This document shows positions 50,517 to 59,442 of a stretch of DNA of 64,000 nucleotides, in pieces. Position numbers and translations under genes: made by a program. Numbering within the stretch: the stretch's first letter is position 1; every line of letters begins with the position of its first letter. Below the pieces are notes generated by a model that was not told the DNA's origin, did no database searches, and saw only the letters and a list, made by a program, of their open reading frames with translations. The stretch comes from CAZDGV01 sp964505195 (GTDB lineage: Bacteria; Bacteroidota; Bacteroidia; Chitinophagales; Chitinophagaceae): the NCBI GenBank assembly GCA_964505195.1, contig CAZDGV010000002.1:1-64000 (forward strand), in the 5' to 3' direction.

Positions 50517-51563
50517 TTATGAATTATAATAACTTTTAGAATCCATAACAAATTCATTTACATTGCTTTTGATAGCATAACTAAAGTTTTTGTATAATGC
50601 ATATGCGCCATATCTTCCTTCCTTATCAAGGGCAATAAATCCAGCTTGTAAACCCTGAATGGGCGTTTTTCTATTGCGCTGATGGTACGCAATCCTTTTT
50701 ACTGCTTCTTTACAGGCGTCTTCCGGATGCGCTCCCTGACGCATCATTTCCACTACAGTATGCGATCCGCATACCTTAATGATTTCTTCTCCCAATCCGC
50801 TACAGGTTGCAGCCCCCACTTCATTATCCACAAATAGACCTGCACCAATAATGGGAGAGTCGCCAATTCTGCCATTCATTTTAAAGGCCATCCCGCTGGT
50901 AGAGCAACCTCCGCTAATATTGCCATGAGCATCCATACACAATAAACCAATGGTATCATGATTTGCTTCAGGTATGGGCCAAATAGGTAAATCTTGCTTT
51001 TGGAGAGACGGTGCAGCACGTTTTTCCAATGCATCTATGGTATCGGATGGCTTATAGTTTGCTGTTTCAAGCCATTTTTTCCAGGCTTTTTCGCTCGAGG
51101 GAGTTAGAAGTTTTTCCTTTTTGAATCCTTGCGCTAAAGCAAATGCCAGCGCACCGTTGCCGGATAAAATTACATGAGGTGTTTTCTCCATCACCAATCT
51201 GGCAACACTAATGGGGTGCTTGATATGCTCTAAACACAAAACAGCGCCCGTATTGCCCCAATGATCCATAATGCAGGCATCAAGGGTTACGCGTCCATCA
51301 CGATCTGGAAAACCTCCAAAACCGACGCTGGTGTCATTGGGATCTGCTTCTGGTATATGAATACCGGCTTCAATGGCATCTAAACCCGATTTGCCATTTT
51401 GCATTTCTTCAAAAGCCTTTTTGCAAGCCCCTAAATTAGGCGCCCATGTTGCGATAACAAGGGGCTTACTGTTGCTTAACTTTTTCGATGAAGCATTTGC
51501 AAACTTGGATAAGGCTGCTACGCCTGCGAACCCCAAGAAGTTTCTTCTATTAAATCTCATCAT
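50517..51563 (-). CDS. Glycosylasparaginase (N4-(beta-N-acetylglucosaminyl)-L-asparaginase)
   Basis: A 348-residue Ntn hydrolase that cleaves the GlcNAc-Asn bond of N-glycopeptides. It should self-cleave between Asp203 and Thr204 in NHDTIGLL, making Thr204 the nucleophile; GGCSTSGMAFKMNGRIGDSPIIGAG carries the substrate-binding residues. The N-terminus NRRNFLGFAGVAAL has a twin-arginine-like motif, so export by Tat is likely. This fits the secreted Flavobacterium-type enzyme more than the cytoplasmic isoaspartyl peptidases. It is the middle gene of the HD hydrolase, glycosylasparaginase and cutC run. Confidence 0.9.
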   Translation of the reverse strand: MMRFNRRNFLGFAGVAALSKFANASSKKLSNSKPLVIATWAPNLGACKKAFEEMQNGKSGLDAIEAGIHIPEADPNDTSVGFGGFPDRDGRVTLDACIMDHWGNTGAVLCLEHIKHPISVARLVMEKTPHVILSGNGALAFALAQGFKKEKLLTPSSEKAWKKWLETANYKPSDTIDALEKRAAPSLQKQDLPIWPIPEANHDTIGLLCMDAHGNISGGCSTSGMAFKMNGRIGDSPIIGAGLFVDNEVGAATCSGLGEEIIKVCGSHTVVEMMRQGAHPEDACKEAVKRIAYHQRNRKTPIQGLQAGFIALDKEGRYGAYALYKNFSYAIKSNVNEFVMDSKSYYNS

Positions 51564-51595
51564 TTACGTATAATTAATATTATGTTAAGTAGAAT

Positions 51596-52195
51596 TTATT
51601 CCACTGTTCCTTGGTTAGCGATAATAAAATCAATCAGCTCTTCTAAAGCAACTCCTGCCATTGAACATGATTCCCGAATCTCATCCCTATTAACATTGGC
51701 TGCGAAGGATTTCTCTTTTAACCGCTTTAGCACTCCTTTTCTTTCCATACGCTCGTATCGCTCAGGACGCATCAGTGCGTAAGCATGAATCAGTCCACTA
51801 AGCTCGTCGAATGCATACAGCATTTTGTCCATCCTGGTTATCGGAATTACCCCAAAATGTGCAGGACCATGTGATGCAATGGCTCGGATAATTTCCGGAT
51901 CAATTTCACGCGATTCTAATTCCTCAATAATCTTTTTACAGTGTAAATCTGGCCATTGATCCCAGTCTGCATCATGAAGTAAGCCGGCCAATTCCCAACG
52001 CCATTGAGCATTTTCATCTAATCTTTCTTTTTCGGAAGCCCAGCATTGCATCAAATGCGCTACCTGCCGCATATGCAATTTCAATCGCTCATTTAACACC
52101 CATTCATTTAGCAATGCATTTGCTGCTTCGCGCGATAATACCTTTCCCTTGTTGGATGCGTTTCCAAATTCGTTTCTTCCTAATTGCAGGGACAT
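51596..52195 (-). CDS. HD-domain hydrolase
   Basis: A 199-residue cytoplasmic protein with the metal-binding HD layout: His41, the LLHDADWD box (His74-Asp75), the ASHG His (near 109) and an Asp in MLYAFDELSG (near 130). Such proteins hydrolyse phosphate esters or nucleotides, but the substrate is unknown. It is upstream of the glycosylasparaginase gene by 32 bases on the same strand and may lead that operon. The ATG at 52195 lies 16 bases downstream of the TPR-gene terminator. Confidence 0.82.
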   Translation of the reverse strand: MSLQLGRNEFGNASNKGKVLSREAANALLNEWVLNERLKLHMRQVAHLMQCWASEKERLDENAQWRWELAGLLHDADWDQWPDLHCKKIIEELESREIDPEIIRAIASHGPAHFGVIPITRMDKMLYAFDELSGLIHAYALMRPERYERMERKGVLKRLKEKSFAANVNRDEIRESCSMAGVALEELIDFIIANQGTVE

Positions 52196-52211
52196 ACCTT
52201 TGTTTTTATCA

Positions 52212-52248
52212 TAAAAAAAATGGCAAAAGCTGATTCAACTTTTGCCAT
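52212..52248 (-). terminator. Terminator of the gyrA-TPR unit
   Basis: ATGGCAAAAG (52220-52229) pairs with CTTTTGCCAT (52239-52248) over a 9-base loop; on the minus strand it is followed by eight T. Confidence 0.85.
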
Positions 52249-52269
52249 CCAATCTTTCAAAATAGCTAA

Positions 52270-53658
52270 TTATTGTTTTGAAATTTCTGAATACAAATCG
52301 TTGTACTTTTTTTCTAAGGCAGCATATTTTTTGTCATCTGCTGATCCGGGCTGAGATTTGTCGCGTTTTTCTTTATATAAATCAATCAAGTAGCTTGCTG
52401 CACTCTTATACTGTTGCTTTTGTATACCACTTCGTTCTGGAATGGCTGCATATCGAACAATTGCCTTCTCGAAATATGTTATTGCATTATCGTTTGCTTT
52501 GGTAATTTCCACCTGTAGGGCATCACGCTTTGCAACATCTTCGGGCGACTGCTTAAAAGGTGGCGGAGCGGGCTTCCCTTTTACGGGCGCTGGTGCATTT
52601 TTTCGCGCTTCAGCAGCTTTGTCGGCCATTAATTTACGCTGAGCAGACAACTCTTTTTCTTTACGCACGCTACGGTTAATAAAATGATATCCCAAATTCG
52701 ACATACCATAGGCGTATGTAGGATCCAATTCAGATGCACGCATAAATGCTTCAATCATTTTGGCTTCCAATTCATCATAATTTTCAGGTGCAGCTGCAGT
52801 TTCGTCTTTTGGATTTAGCAGTTCAAAAAGAATATCTCCCTTTGCAGCAAAAGCTTTAAGGCTTTGAGGATTATTTACAAGGTACTTATCCAGTCTTTTC
52901 ATCCGATCACTCAAATCTTCAATGCTGAGCATGAAATCGATTTCTTCATTTTTGAAAAATTCGTTTTCAGGGTACAATTCCTGTCCTATTTTTCTGACAC
53001 GATCAAATTCAGCAATGTCCTCTTTTCTATAATATAGATCTGTCATATACTGATATAGAAATTCGAAGTCCTTACCCGAAACTTTGTTTTGAATCAGTCT
53101 TTCATAATATGCTGCTGCCTTGCTCTCACGCTTAGCGTTTTGATTCGAGGCACCGGCTAATACCACTGCGTTAGTGTCTACTGTGCCTAAATTGGCAATT
53201 TTGCTGGCCTGCAAATAGTCGCTCCAATAAATGGTGCTGTCGAAACTGGTTGAGGCCCTCTCCCAGTCTTGCTTATTAAAAGCCGAAGATGCTTCATTGT
53301 AGTGACTGATATAAAACTGAATGGGAACATTTGTATACACAGGGTCTGTCAATAGTTTTTTTGTATTATCTAGCTCTACATAACGATCATAATCCTTTTT
53401 TATAAACGCACGTAACGTATCAGAAAAGAATTCAGATGATTTGTCATTTAAGAAATTGCAGTAAATCGCAGCACGTAAAATAAAATATTCTGGTTTTGAA
53501 TTTACTTTAGGCTTTGTAGCACCTGCATCCACCAGTTCTTTTGCCTTTTTGAACTGGTTTAGCATCAACTGCGTTTTAATCTCATCAATAGTTTGCGCTG
53601 TTCCTAAATGCCCTGCAACCAGCAGGATGGAAATCGCAACAATCATTTTGATTTTCAT
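52270..53658 (-). CDS. Secreted TPR-repeat protein
   Basis: A 462-residue exported protein with a signal peptide (MKIKMIVAISILLVAGHLGTAQ). Helix pairs with TPR-like spacing run through the mature part: 'IDEIKTQLMLNQFKKAKELVDAG', 'SSAFNKQDWERASTSFDSTI' and 'AMSNLGYHF'-type (near 320). A Lys/Pro/Ala-rich stretch (APAPVKGKPAPPPF, near 365) precedes a final helical segment. It probably works as an envelope scaffold; the function is not known. The ATG at 53658 is chosen for the signal peptide. It lies 60 bases after gyrA on the same strand and shares its terminator. Confidence 0.8.
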   Translation of the reverse strand: MKIKMIVAISILLVAGHLGTAQTIDEIKTQLMLNQFKKAKELVDAGATKPKVNSKPEYFILRAAIYCNFLNDKSSEFFSDTLRAFIKKDYDRYVELDNTKKLLTDPVYTNVPIQFYISHYNEASSAFNKQDWERASTSFDSTIYWSDYLQASKIANLGTVDTNAVVLAGASNQNAKRESKAAAYYERLIQNKVSGKDFEFLYQYMTDLYYRKEDIAEFDRVRKIGQELYPENEFFKNEEIDFMLSIEDLSDRMKRLDKYLVNNPQSLKAFAAKGDILFELLNPKDETAAAPENYDELEAKMIEAFMRASELDPTYAYGMSNLGYHFINRSVRKEKELSAQRKLMADKAAEARKNAPAPVKGKPAPPPFKQSPEDVAKRDALQVEITKANDNAITYFEKAIVRYAAIPERSGIQKQQYKSAASYLIDLYKEKRDKSQPGSADDKKYAALEKKYNDLYSEISKQ

Positions 53659-53718
53659 AAATCTGTTTTTTAGGGTTGATTTGATCAAATGTAAATATTT
53701 AAAAAATTAAAGCTTTCA

Positions 53719-56265
53719 TCATGAAGCAGAAGCATCCGTTGCCTGTGTTTCACCGCCGTCTTCCACCTCGCCTTCTTCTTGATCTTGTTCAAGCTTGGTA
53801 ATAGCAGCAATCTCGTCATCATCGTCAATACGAATCAGCTTCACGCCTTGGGTAGCTCTACCCTGTTCGCTAATTTGCTGCACCGGCATACGAATGGTAA
53901 TACCACTTTTGCATGAAATCATCAGATCTTCTTTTTCCGTAACATCTAGAATGCCTACCAGCGATCCTGTTTTTTCTGTTACGCTAATGGTCTTCACTCC
54001 TTTTCCTCCTCTGTTCGTGATGCGGTATTCTTCTACTTGTGTGCGCTTTCCGTATCCTTTCTCTGAAACAACTAAAACGGTTCTTTCCTTCTCTTCTCTA
54101 TTCACGCAAATCATTCCCACTACTTCATCTTTTTCATCATCCACTTCAATACCGGCTACACCAATCGCACCTCTGCCGGTTGATCGCACTTTCTCTTCGG
54201 GAAAGCGAATGGCTCTTCCGCTCTTTACTGCCATCATAATTTCCTGATTGCCATCGGTCATCTTGGCTTCCAGCAACTGATCACCTTCTACAATGGTGAT
54301 GGCATTTACACCCGTTGCTCTTCTTCTACTGAAATCTTCCAAGTCGGTCTTTTTGATTATGCCTTTTCGGGTACAGAGAACGATATAATGGCTCTTTACA
54401 AATTCCTCGTTGTCGAGATTTTTCACATCGATGATGGCTCTGATTTTATCATCGGGAGGAATTTGTATCAAATTTTGAATGGCTCTTCCTTTGCTGGTTT
54501 TATCGCCTTCTGGTATTTCATAAACTTTCAACCAGTAGCAACGTCCTTTTTCAGTAAAGAACAGCATGGTATGATGCGTTGATGCTACAAAAATGTGCTC
54601 TATCCAATCCTCTTCACGTGTTTTTCCGCCAATAGCACCTCTTCCGCCCCTGCGTTGCTGGCGATATTCATTCGCAGCAGTACGCTTTATATAGCCGAGG
54701 TGCGAAATGGTAATCACCACATCTTCTTCTTTGATTAGATCTTCAATGCGCACTTCGTTATCGAGATAGGTGATTTCTGTTTTGCGAACATCACCAAACT
54801 TTTCTTTTACCTCCAATAACTCTTTCTTGATTAAATCGAATCGCATGGATTCATTTGAAAGCAATTCATTCAATGAAGCAATAAATTGCATCAGCTCATC
54901 ATACTCCTCACGTATCTTATCGCGCTCCATGCCGGTAAGGCGCTGTAAACGCAGCTCTAAAATGGCCTTTGCTTGCAGCTCATCAATACCCCATCCTGCC
55001 TGTATCAGGTTTTCTTTTGCTTGCTCAGGGTTGGCGGAGTTGCGGATTAATGCAATTACTTCGTCGAGATGATCCAGTGCAATCAAGTAACCCTGCAGTA
55101 TATGGGCTCTTTCCTGTGCTTTGCGCAATTCATACTGCGCGCGGCGAACAACCACTTCGTGACGAAACTCAACGAATTCACTGATCAGGTCTTTTAGGTT
55201 TAATGTGCGCGGTCTTCCTTTTACCAGCGCAACATTATTGATACCATAGGATGTTTGAAGTTCTGTGAACTTGTAAAGCTGATTGATGATGATATTGGCA
55301 ACCGCATCACGCTTTAAATCAATTACAATACGGGTACCTTCTTTCTGATTCGATTCGTTGTTAACATTGGCAACACCTTCAATGCTTTTATCATTTACCA
55401 ACTGAGCAATTTTGTCGCACAGATTATCACGATTCACCTGATAGGGCACTTCGGTAATAATGATCTGTTCGCGTCCGCTGGTTTTTGTTTCTACCGTCAT
55501 TTTACCACGCACTACCACGCGGCCTCTGCCAAAATGCATAGCAGCTTTTACACCTTCCATTCCAAAAATGGTTCCACCGGTTGGAAAATCAGGTGCTTTT
55601 ACATGCTGCATTAAAGCATCAATGGTTATGTCACGATCATCGATGTAGGCAATGCATCCATCGATCACTTCGCTTAAGTTGTGCGGCATCATATTCGTTG
55701 CCATACCTACCGCAATACCGCTTGATCCGTTTACCAACAATTGCGGAATACGCGATGGTAAAACCGTTGGTTCTGTTTCTGAATCATCGAAATTGGGTTG
55801 AAAATCTACCGTTTCCTTGTCGAGATCACTGAGCATGCTTTCAGTCATACGCTGCAATCTTGCCTCCGTATAACGCATTGCAGCAGGGCCGTCACCATCC
55901 TGGTTGCCAAAGTTACCCTGACCATCGATCAGCTTGTAGCGCATGCTCCACTCCTGCGCCATACGCACCATAGCATCGTAAACAGCGGTATCACCATGAG
56001 GGTGATATTTACCCAGCACTTCACCAACAATACGTGCTGATTTTTTATAGGGTTTGTTGTACTGTAAACCCAACTCATTCATTGCATAAAGAATGCGTCG
56101 ATGCACCGGCTTTAGGCCGTCACGTACATCGGGTAAGGCACGGCCTACGATCACCGACATTGAATAGTCGATGTAAGCCATTTTCATTTGCTCCTCAATA
56201 TTTACAGGTATAATATTGCCTGATCTGTCTGATCCGTTTTCTGGTAGGTTTTCGTGCTGATCCAT
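53719..56265 (-). CDS. gyrA: DNA gyrase subunit A
   Basis: The 848-residue subunit holds the breakage-reunion domain with catalytic Tyr132 (AAMRYTEARL) and the C-terminal beta-pinwheel. The GyrA box QQRRGGRG is present, separating gyrase from topoisomerase IV ParC. In the quinolone-resistance region the sequence is YHPHGDTAVYDAMVRMAQ: Thr93 and Asp97 match E. coli Ser83 and Asp87; Thr at the first site occurs naturally in several susceptible species. The tail is acidic (EQDQEEGEVEDGG). The upstream gene gyrB is not in this window. Confidence 0.97.
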   Translation of the reverse strand: MDQHENLPENGSDRSGNIIPVNIEEQMKMAYIDYSMSVIVGRALPDVRDGLKPVHRRILYAMNELGLQYNKPYKKSARIVGEVLGKYHPHGDTAVYDAMVRMAQEWSMRYKLIDGQGNFGNQDGDGPAAMRYTEARLQRMTESMLSDLDKETVDFQPNFDDSETEPTVLPSRIPQLLVNGSSGIAVGMATNMMPHNLSEVIDGCIAYIDDRDITIDALMQHVKAPDFPTGGTIFGMEGVKAAMHFGRGRVVVRGKMTVETKTSGREQIIITEVPYQVNRDNLCDKIAQLVNDKSIEGVANVNNESNQKEGTRIVIDLKRDAVANIIINQLYKFTELQTSYGINNVALVKGRPRTLNLKDLISEFVEFRHEVVVRRAQYELRKAQERAHILQGYLIALDHLDEVIALIRNSANPEQAKENLIQAGWGIDELQAKAILELRLQRLTGMERDKIREEYDELMQFIASLNELLSNESMRFDLIKKELLEVKEKFGDVRKTEITYLDNEVRIEDLIKEEDVVITISHLGYIKRTAANEYRQQRRGGRGAIGGKTREEDWIEHIFVASTHHTMLFFTEKGRCYWLKVYEIPEGDKTSKGRAIQNLIQIPPDDKIRAIIDVKNLDNEEFVKSHYIVLCTRKGIIKKTDLEDFSRRRATGVNAITIVEGDQLLEAKMTDGNQEIMMAVKSGRAIRFPEEKVRSTGRGAIGVAGIEVDDEKDEVVGMICVNREEKERTVLVVSEKGYGKRTQVEEYRITNRGGKGVKTISVTEKTGSLVGILDVTEKEDLMISCKSGITIRMPVQQISEQGRATQGVKLIRIDDDDEIAAITKLEQDQEEGEVEDGGETQATDASAS

Positions 56266-56283
56266 ATATTTTTATAAAGCGCT

Positions 56284-56291
56284 CAAAGATA
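56284..56291 (-). promoter_or_regulatory. Promoter -7 box for gyrA
   Basis: TATCTTTG on the minus strand, a perfect TAnnTTTG, 18 bases before the ATG. No -33 TTTG is evident. Confidence 0.5.
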
Positions 56292-56441
56292 CCAAAAAGC
56301 ACTCCGATTACACGCGATTTGATTGGGTTTTTGCATGCTTATTTTTTCAACAAAATCGCCTCAATGTGGAAAACAATTTCAATTAGGATTGAGCGAAAAA
56401 TGAGCGTTAAATCGAAGAGTAATACAGAAAGATTGAGAAAG

Positions 56442-56472
56442 AAAAAACGCCTCACGGGGTAGTGAGGCGTTT
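56442..56472 (-). terminator. Terminator of tRNA-Pro
   Basis: An 11-bp stem (56445-56455 with 56462-56472, core ACGCCTCAC/GTGAGGCGT) over a 6-base loop; on the minus strand TTTTTTC follows. Confidence 0.85.
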
Positions 56473-56478
56473 GCTGTG

Positions 56479-56552
56479 TCGGGAAGACTGGATTCGAACC
56501 AGCGACCCCTTGCACCCCATACAAGTGCGCTACCGGGCTGCGCCACTTCCCG
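56479..56552 (-). tRNA. tRNA-Pro (anticodon GGG)
   Basis: A complete 74-base cloverleaf. The acceptor CGGGAAG pairs with CTTCCCG, the anticodon arm CTTGT/GCAAG has loop ATGGGGT (anticodon GGG, reading CCC), and the T arm is CTGG-TTCGAAT-CCAG. Discriminator A follows; CCA is not encoded, unlike in the tRNA-Arg. TACTTTCG on the minus strand (56603-56610) may be its -7 box, one base off consensus. The non-coding stretch 56266-56680 holds this tRNA, its terminator and the gyrA promoter; I see nothing in 56300-56440. Confidence 0.95.
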
Positions 56553-56680
56553 AAACCAAGATTTGAAAACTTTTGATAAAAGGTGCTTCAAATCGGGCTG
56601 CGAAAGTAAGATTTAAATGGATTTAAAACAAAATACAGCGCAAAAAACTATCTTAGCGCAACCAAAGTCATCTCAGCTAC

Positions 56681-57949
56681 ATGACCATTCTTATCCGCAA
56701 GGCAGTTATTGTTGATCCCTTCTCCCCGTTTCATCAAAAAACCATGGATTTGCTGATCAGGGATGGTATAATTGAAACAATTGCAACCAACATCAAAATA
56801 AAAGCTGATCAGATAATAGAAATTGCTGGTCTTCATGTTTCACCCGGTTGGTTCGACCCATTTGCCCATTTTTGTGATCCAGGTCTGGAACAGAAGGAAA
56901 CCATCGAAACAGGCATTGCTGCAGCTGCAACAGGTGGGTTTACAGAACTGATGCTTGTACCCAATACACAACCTGTAATTAGCGGTAAAGCACAGGTGCA
57001 TTACATCCTTAAGAAAGCAAAAGATCTCCCAGTGCTAGTGCATCCGTTGGGAACGGTTACCAAAAATGCGGAAGGCAAAGAAATTGCTGAGATGTACGAC
57101 ATGCAGAACGAAGGAGCCAGAGCTTTCACCGATGGCTGGTCGCCGGTACAATCTGCGGGCCTGCTTTTGAAAGCACTCCAATATGTAAAGGCTTTTAACG
57201 GCACCATTATTCAGGTTCCGGATGATCATAGCATTGGAACTTATGGACTGGTAAATGAAGGAAAAATCAGTACGCAAATGGGATTGCCCGGTAAGCCTAT
57301 GCTGGCGGAAATCATTGCAATTGAAAAGGATATTCGTCTTGCTGCCTATGCGCAGTCTTCCCTGCACATAACAGGTGTAACCACCGCAGAGGGTTTAACT
57401 AAAATCAAAGAGGCAAAAAAATTAGGCGTGCAGGTTTCCTGTTCGGTAGCACCTTACCATGTGTATTTTTCTGATGCCGACCTCCAGGAATACGATACCA
57501 ACCTGAAAGTATTCCCTCCCCTGCGTACAACATCAGAAATAACTTCTTTAAAGCAGGCTTTGATCGATGGCACGATCGACTGTATCAGTGCACATCACCG
57601 TCCGCATGAATGGGACAGCAAAACCTGCGAGTTTGAATATGCACAATATGGCATGGAAAGTCTTGAATCCTGTTACGGTGCTTTTGGAGCTGCTATGGGC
57701 GAAGCATTAACGCCGGAGCGTTGGGTAACCGTTGCCGCTATCAATCCGCGCAAAATATTTGGCATGGAGGTGCCACAAATTGCAGAAGGTAAGTCGGTGA
57801 ATGTAACATTGTTCGATCCCGCTGCAACATATACGTTTGAAAAAGAAATGATTCGTTCCAAATCGGCCAACAATGCTTTCTTAGGAAAAACATTGCGCGG
57901 CAAAGTATGGGGCATCATTCAAAATCATCATATTCATTTGAATAAATAA
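56681..57949 (+). CDS. Dihydroorotase-like protein lacking key metal ligands
   Basis: A 422-residue amidohydrolase-fold protein, clearly related to class I dihydroorotase (GWFDPFAHFCDPGLEQKETI, TGGFTELMLVPNTQPV, HITGVTTAEGLTKIKEAKKLG, INPRKIFGM). Several catalytic positions are changed: the HxH box reads F61-x-H63, the substrate-binding Arg is Cys65, the HCED-type loop is QVPDDH, and the TDHAPH motif reads AHHRPH with the catalytic Asp replaced by His305. It is therefore probably not an active dihydroorotase; inactive paralogues (PyrC') are known to bind aspartate carbamoyltransferase in Pseudomonas. It heads a seven-gene operon with glycosyltransferases and heptose genes, which suggests an unrelated or structural role. 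Confidence 0.85.
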   Translation: MTILIRKAVIVDPFSPFHQKTMDLLIRDGIIETIATNIKIKADQIIEIAGLHVSPGWFDPFAHFCDPGLEQKETIETGIAAAATGGFTELMLVPNTQPVISGKAQVHYILKKAKDLPVLVHPLGTVTKNAEGKEIAEMYDMQNEGARAFTDGWSPVQSAGLLLKALQYVKAFNGTIIQVPDDHSIGTYGLVNEGKISTQMGLPGKPMLAEIIAIEKDIRLAAYAQSSLHITGVTTAEGLTKIKEAKKLGVQVSCSVAPYHVYFSDADLQEYDTNLKVFPPLRTTSEITSLKQALIDGTIDCISAHHRPHEWDSKTCEFEYAQYGMESLESCYGAFGAAMGEALTPERWVTVAAINPRKIFGMEVPQIAEGKSVNVTLFDPAATYTFEKEMIRSKSANNAFLGKTLRGKVWGIIQNHHIHLNK

Positions 57950-57952
57950 ATT

Positions 57953-58498
57953 ATGAATCGTCAACTCAACATCAACACAGGACTCACCTATGGCTTACTA
58001 ATCGGTATGGTTTATTGTATTTTACTCTATATCCGCTGGGATAATGCTTCAAACCTCATTATGTATGGGTTGCTGGCGATGGTAAACTATATGATTGTAC
58101 TGGGCATTCTTTTTTTTGAAGCCTATCAACGTAGAAAAGCCAGCGGCGGTTTTATAGATCTCAAGAATTTGTTTCAAACGCTTTTTGTAACGGTGCTGAT
58201 TTTTGAATTCATTTTCGCACTCTATAATTTCATTCATCTTAAATACATTGATCCCAATGTTATTGATCGTATGAAGGCCGGCATTCTGCAAATGTTAGAT
58301 CAGGCCGGAGCAAATGTTACGGAACAGCAACGTGAAGATTCACTCAAAGGTTTGAAAGAAATGGAGAAAGCACTTGAAATCGGTCAGATTGTAAAAAGCT
58401 ATTTTATCTCCATTGCCATCAGTGGTTTCTTTGCTTTTCTGGTTGCCCTGATCATGCGCAAAAAAAATCCTGATGAGGGGATGCCCCAAACTATGTAA
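57953..58498 (+). CDS. DUF4199 membrane protein
   Basis: A 181-residue inner-membrane protein with four membrane helices (about residues 10-27, 34-55, 76-96 and 148-168). The block GGFIDLKNLFQTLFVTVLIFEFIFALYNFI, with the following YIDP, is the DUF4199 signature. A helical stretch between the third and fourth helices (about 105-140) is hydrophilic. The function is unknown. It begins 3 bases after the dihydroorotase-like gene and ends 2 bases before the family 2 glycosyltransferase, a neighbourhood I associate with many Bacteroidota genomes. Confidence 0.88.
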   Translation: MNRQLNINTGLTYGLLIGMVYCILLYIRWDNASNLIMYGLLAMVNYMIVLGILFFEAYQRRKASGGFIDLKNLFQTLFVTVLIFEFIFALYNFIHLKYIDPNVIDRMKAGILQMLDQAGANVTEQQREDSLKGLKEMEKALEIGQIVKSYFISIAISGFFAFLVALIMRKKNPDEGMPQTM

Positions 58499-58500
58499 GC

Positions 58501-59442
58501 ATGGATATAAGCATTGTCATACCTCTGAAAGATGAAGCGGAATCACTACCTGAGCTTTGCGCTTGGATTGAACGTGTTGTTAATGCGCATGCGTATCATT
58601 ATGAAATAATTTTAATTGACGATGGTAGCACGGATGAATCCTGGCAGGTAATTCAACAGCTTCGTGCCAGCAATAGTCATATTAAGGGACTTCGCTTTCA
58701 GCGCAATTATGGAAAATCTGCAGCATTGAATGAGGGCTTTAAAGCTGCATCCGGAAAGGTGGTGATTACTATGGATGCCGACTTACAAGATTCTCCCGAT
58801 GAAATTCCCGCTTTATTTCAAATGATTCATGATCAGGGTTACGATTTAGTTAGCGGATGGAAGAAAAAACGGTACGACAATACACTCACGAAAAATATTC
58901 CTTCAAAACTTTTTAATGCTGCAACACGTTCACTAACTGGTATCCGTCTTCATGATTTTAATTGCGGACTGAAAGCGTATAGCAAAAAAGTGATTAAGAG
59001 TGTGGAAGTCTATGGTGAAATGCACCGTTACATTCCGGTACTTGCCAAGTGGGCGGGCTTTCGTAAAATAGGAGAAAAAGTAGTTGAACATCGTAAGCGT
59101 AAATATGGAACCACCAAGTTTGGATGGGAACGCTTTATCAACGGTTTTCTTGACTTGCTAACAATAATGTTTGTAGGCAGATTTGGTAAACGCCCCATGC
59201 ATTTCTTTGGATTATGGGGAACGCTTTGCTTTTTAGCTGGTTTTGGACTGAGCATTTCACTGGTGATAGCAAAAATGCTGACAGCAGATTTTTCACTAAC
59301 CAACCGGCCCGCATTTTATATTGCACTGGCAGTAATGGTCATTGGTGCGCAGCTTTTTCTTGCCGGTTTTATTGGCGAGCTGGTAACACGTAACGCTCCG
59401 GAACGAAATTTTTATCTGATCGAAGACCGATTGGGCCTATGA
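58501..59442 (+). CDS. Family 2 glycosyltransferase (polyprenyl-phosphate sugar type)
   Basis: The 313-residue enzyme has a GT-A domain: ISIVIPLKDEAESLPEL, the metal/nucleotide loop DDGSTDE, MDADLQDSP with the DxD aspartates, and a catalytic-side segment CGLKAY...EMHRYIPVLAKW. Two C-terminal membrane helices follow (about residues 232-256 and 268-292). The layout is that of DPM1/GtrB-like transferases, which load a sugar onto polyprenyl phosphate at the inner membrane for later glycan assembly. Its stop overlaps the next glycosyltransferase start by 4 bases. Confidence 0.9.
   Translation: MDISIVIPLKDEAESLPELCAWIERVVNAHAYHYEIILIDDGSTDESWQVIQQLRASNSHIKGLRFQRNYGKSAALNEGFKAASGKVVITMDADLQDSPDEIPALFQMIHDQGYDLVSGWKKKRYDNTLTKNIPSKLFNAATRSLTGIRLHDFNCGLKAYSKKVIKSVEVYGEMHRYIPVLAKWAGFRKIGEKVVEHRKRKYGTTKFGWERFINGFLDLLTIMFVGRFGKRPMHFFGLWGTLCFLAGFGLSISLVIAKMLTADFSLTNRPAFYIALAVMVIGAQLFLAGFIGELVTRNAPERNFYLIEDRLGL

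Noticed and set aside
53795..54247. A 150-codon open frame antisense to gyrA
   Set aside because: It is a Ser/Phe-rich shadow; gyrA is unambiguous on the other strand.
54000..56100. Quinolone-resistance mutation in gyrA
   Set aside because: Thr at the Ser83-equivalent position occurs naturally in susceptible species and Asp87 is kept, so resistance cannot be claimed.
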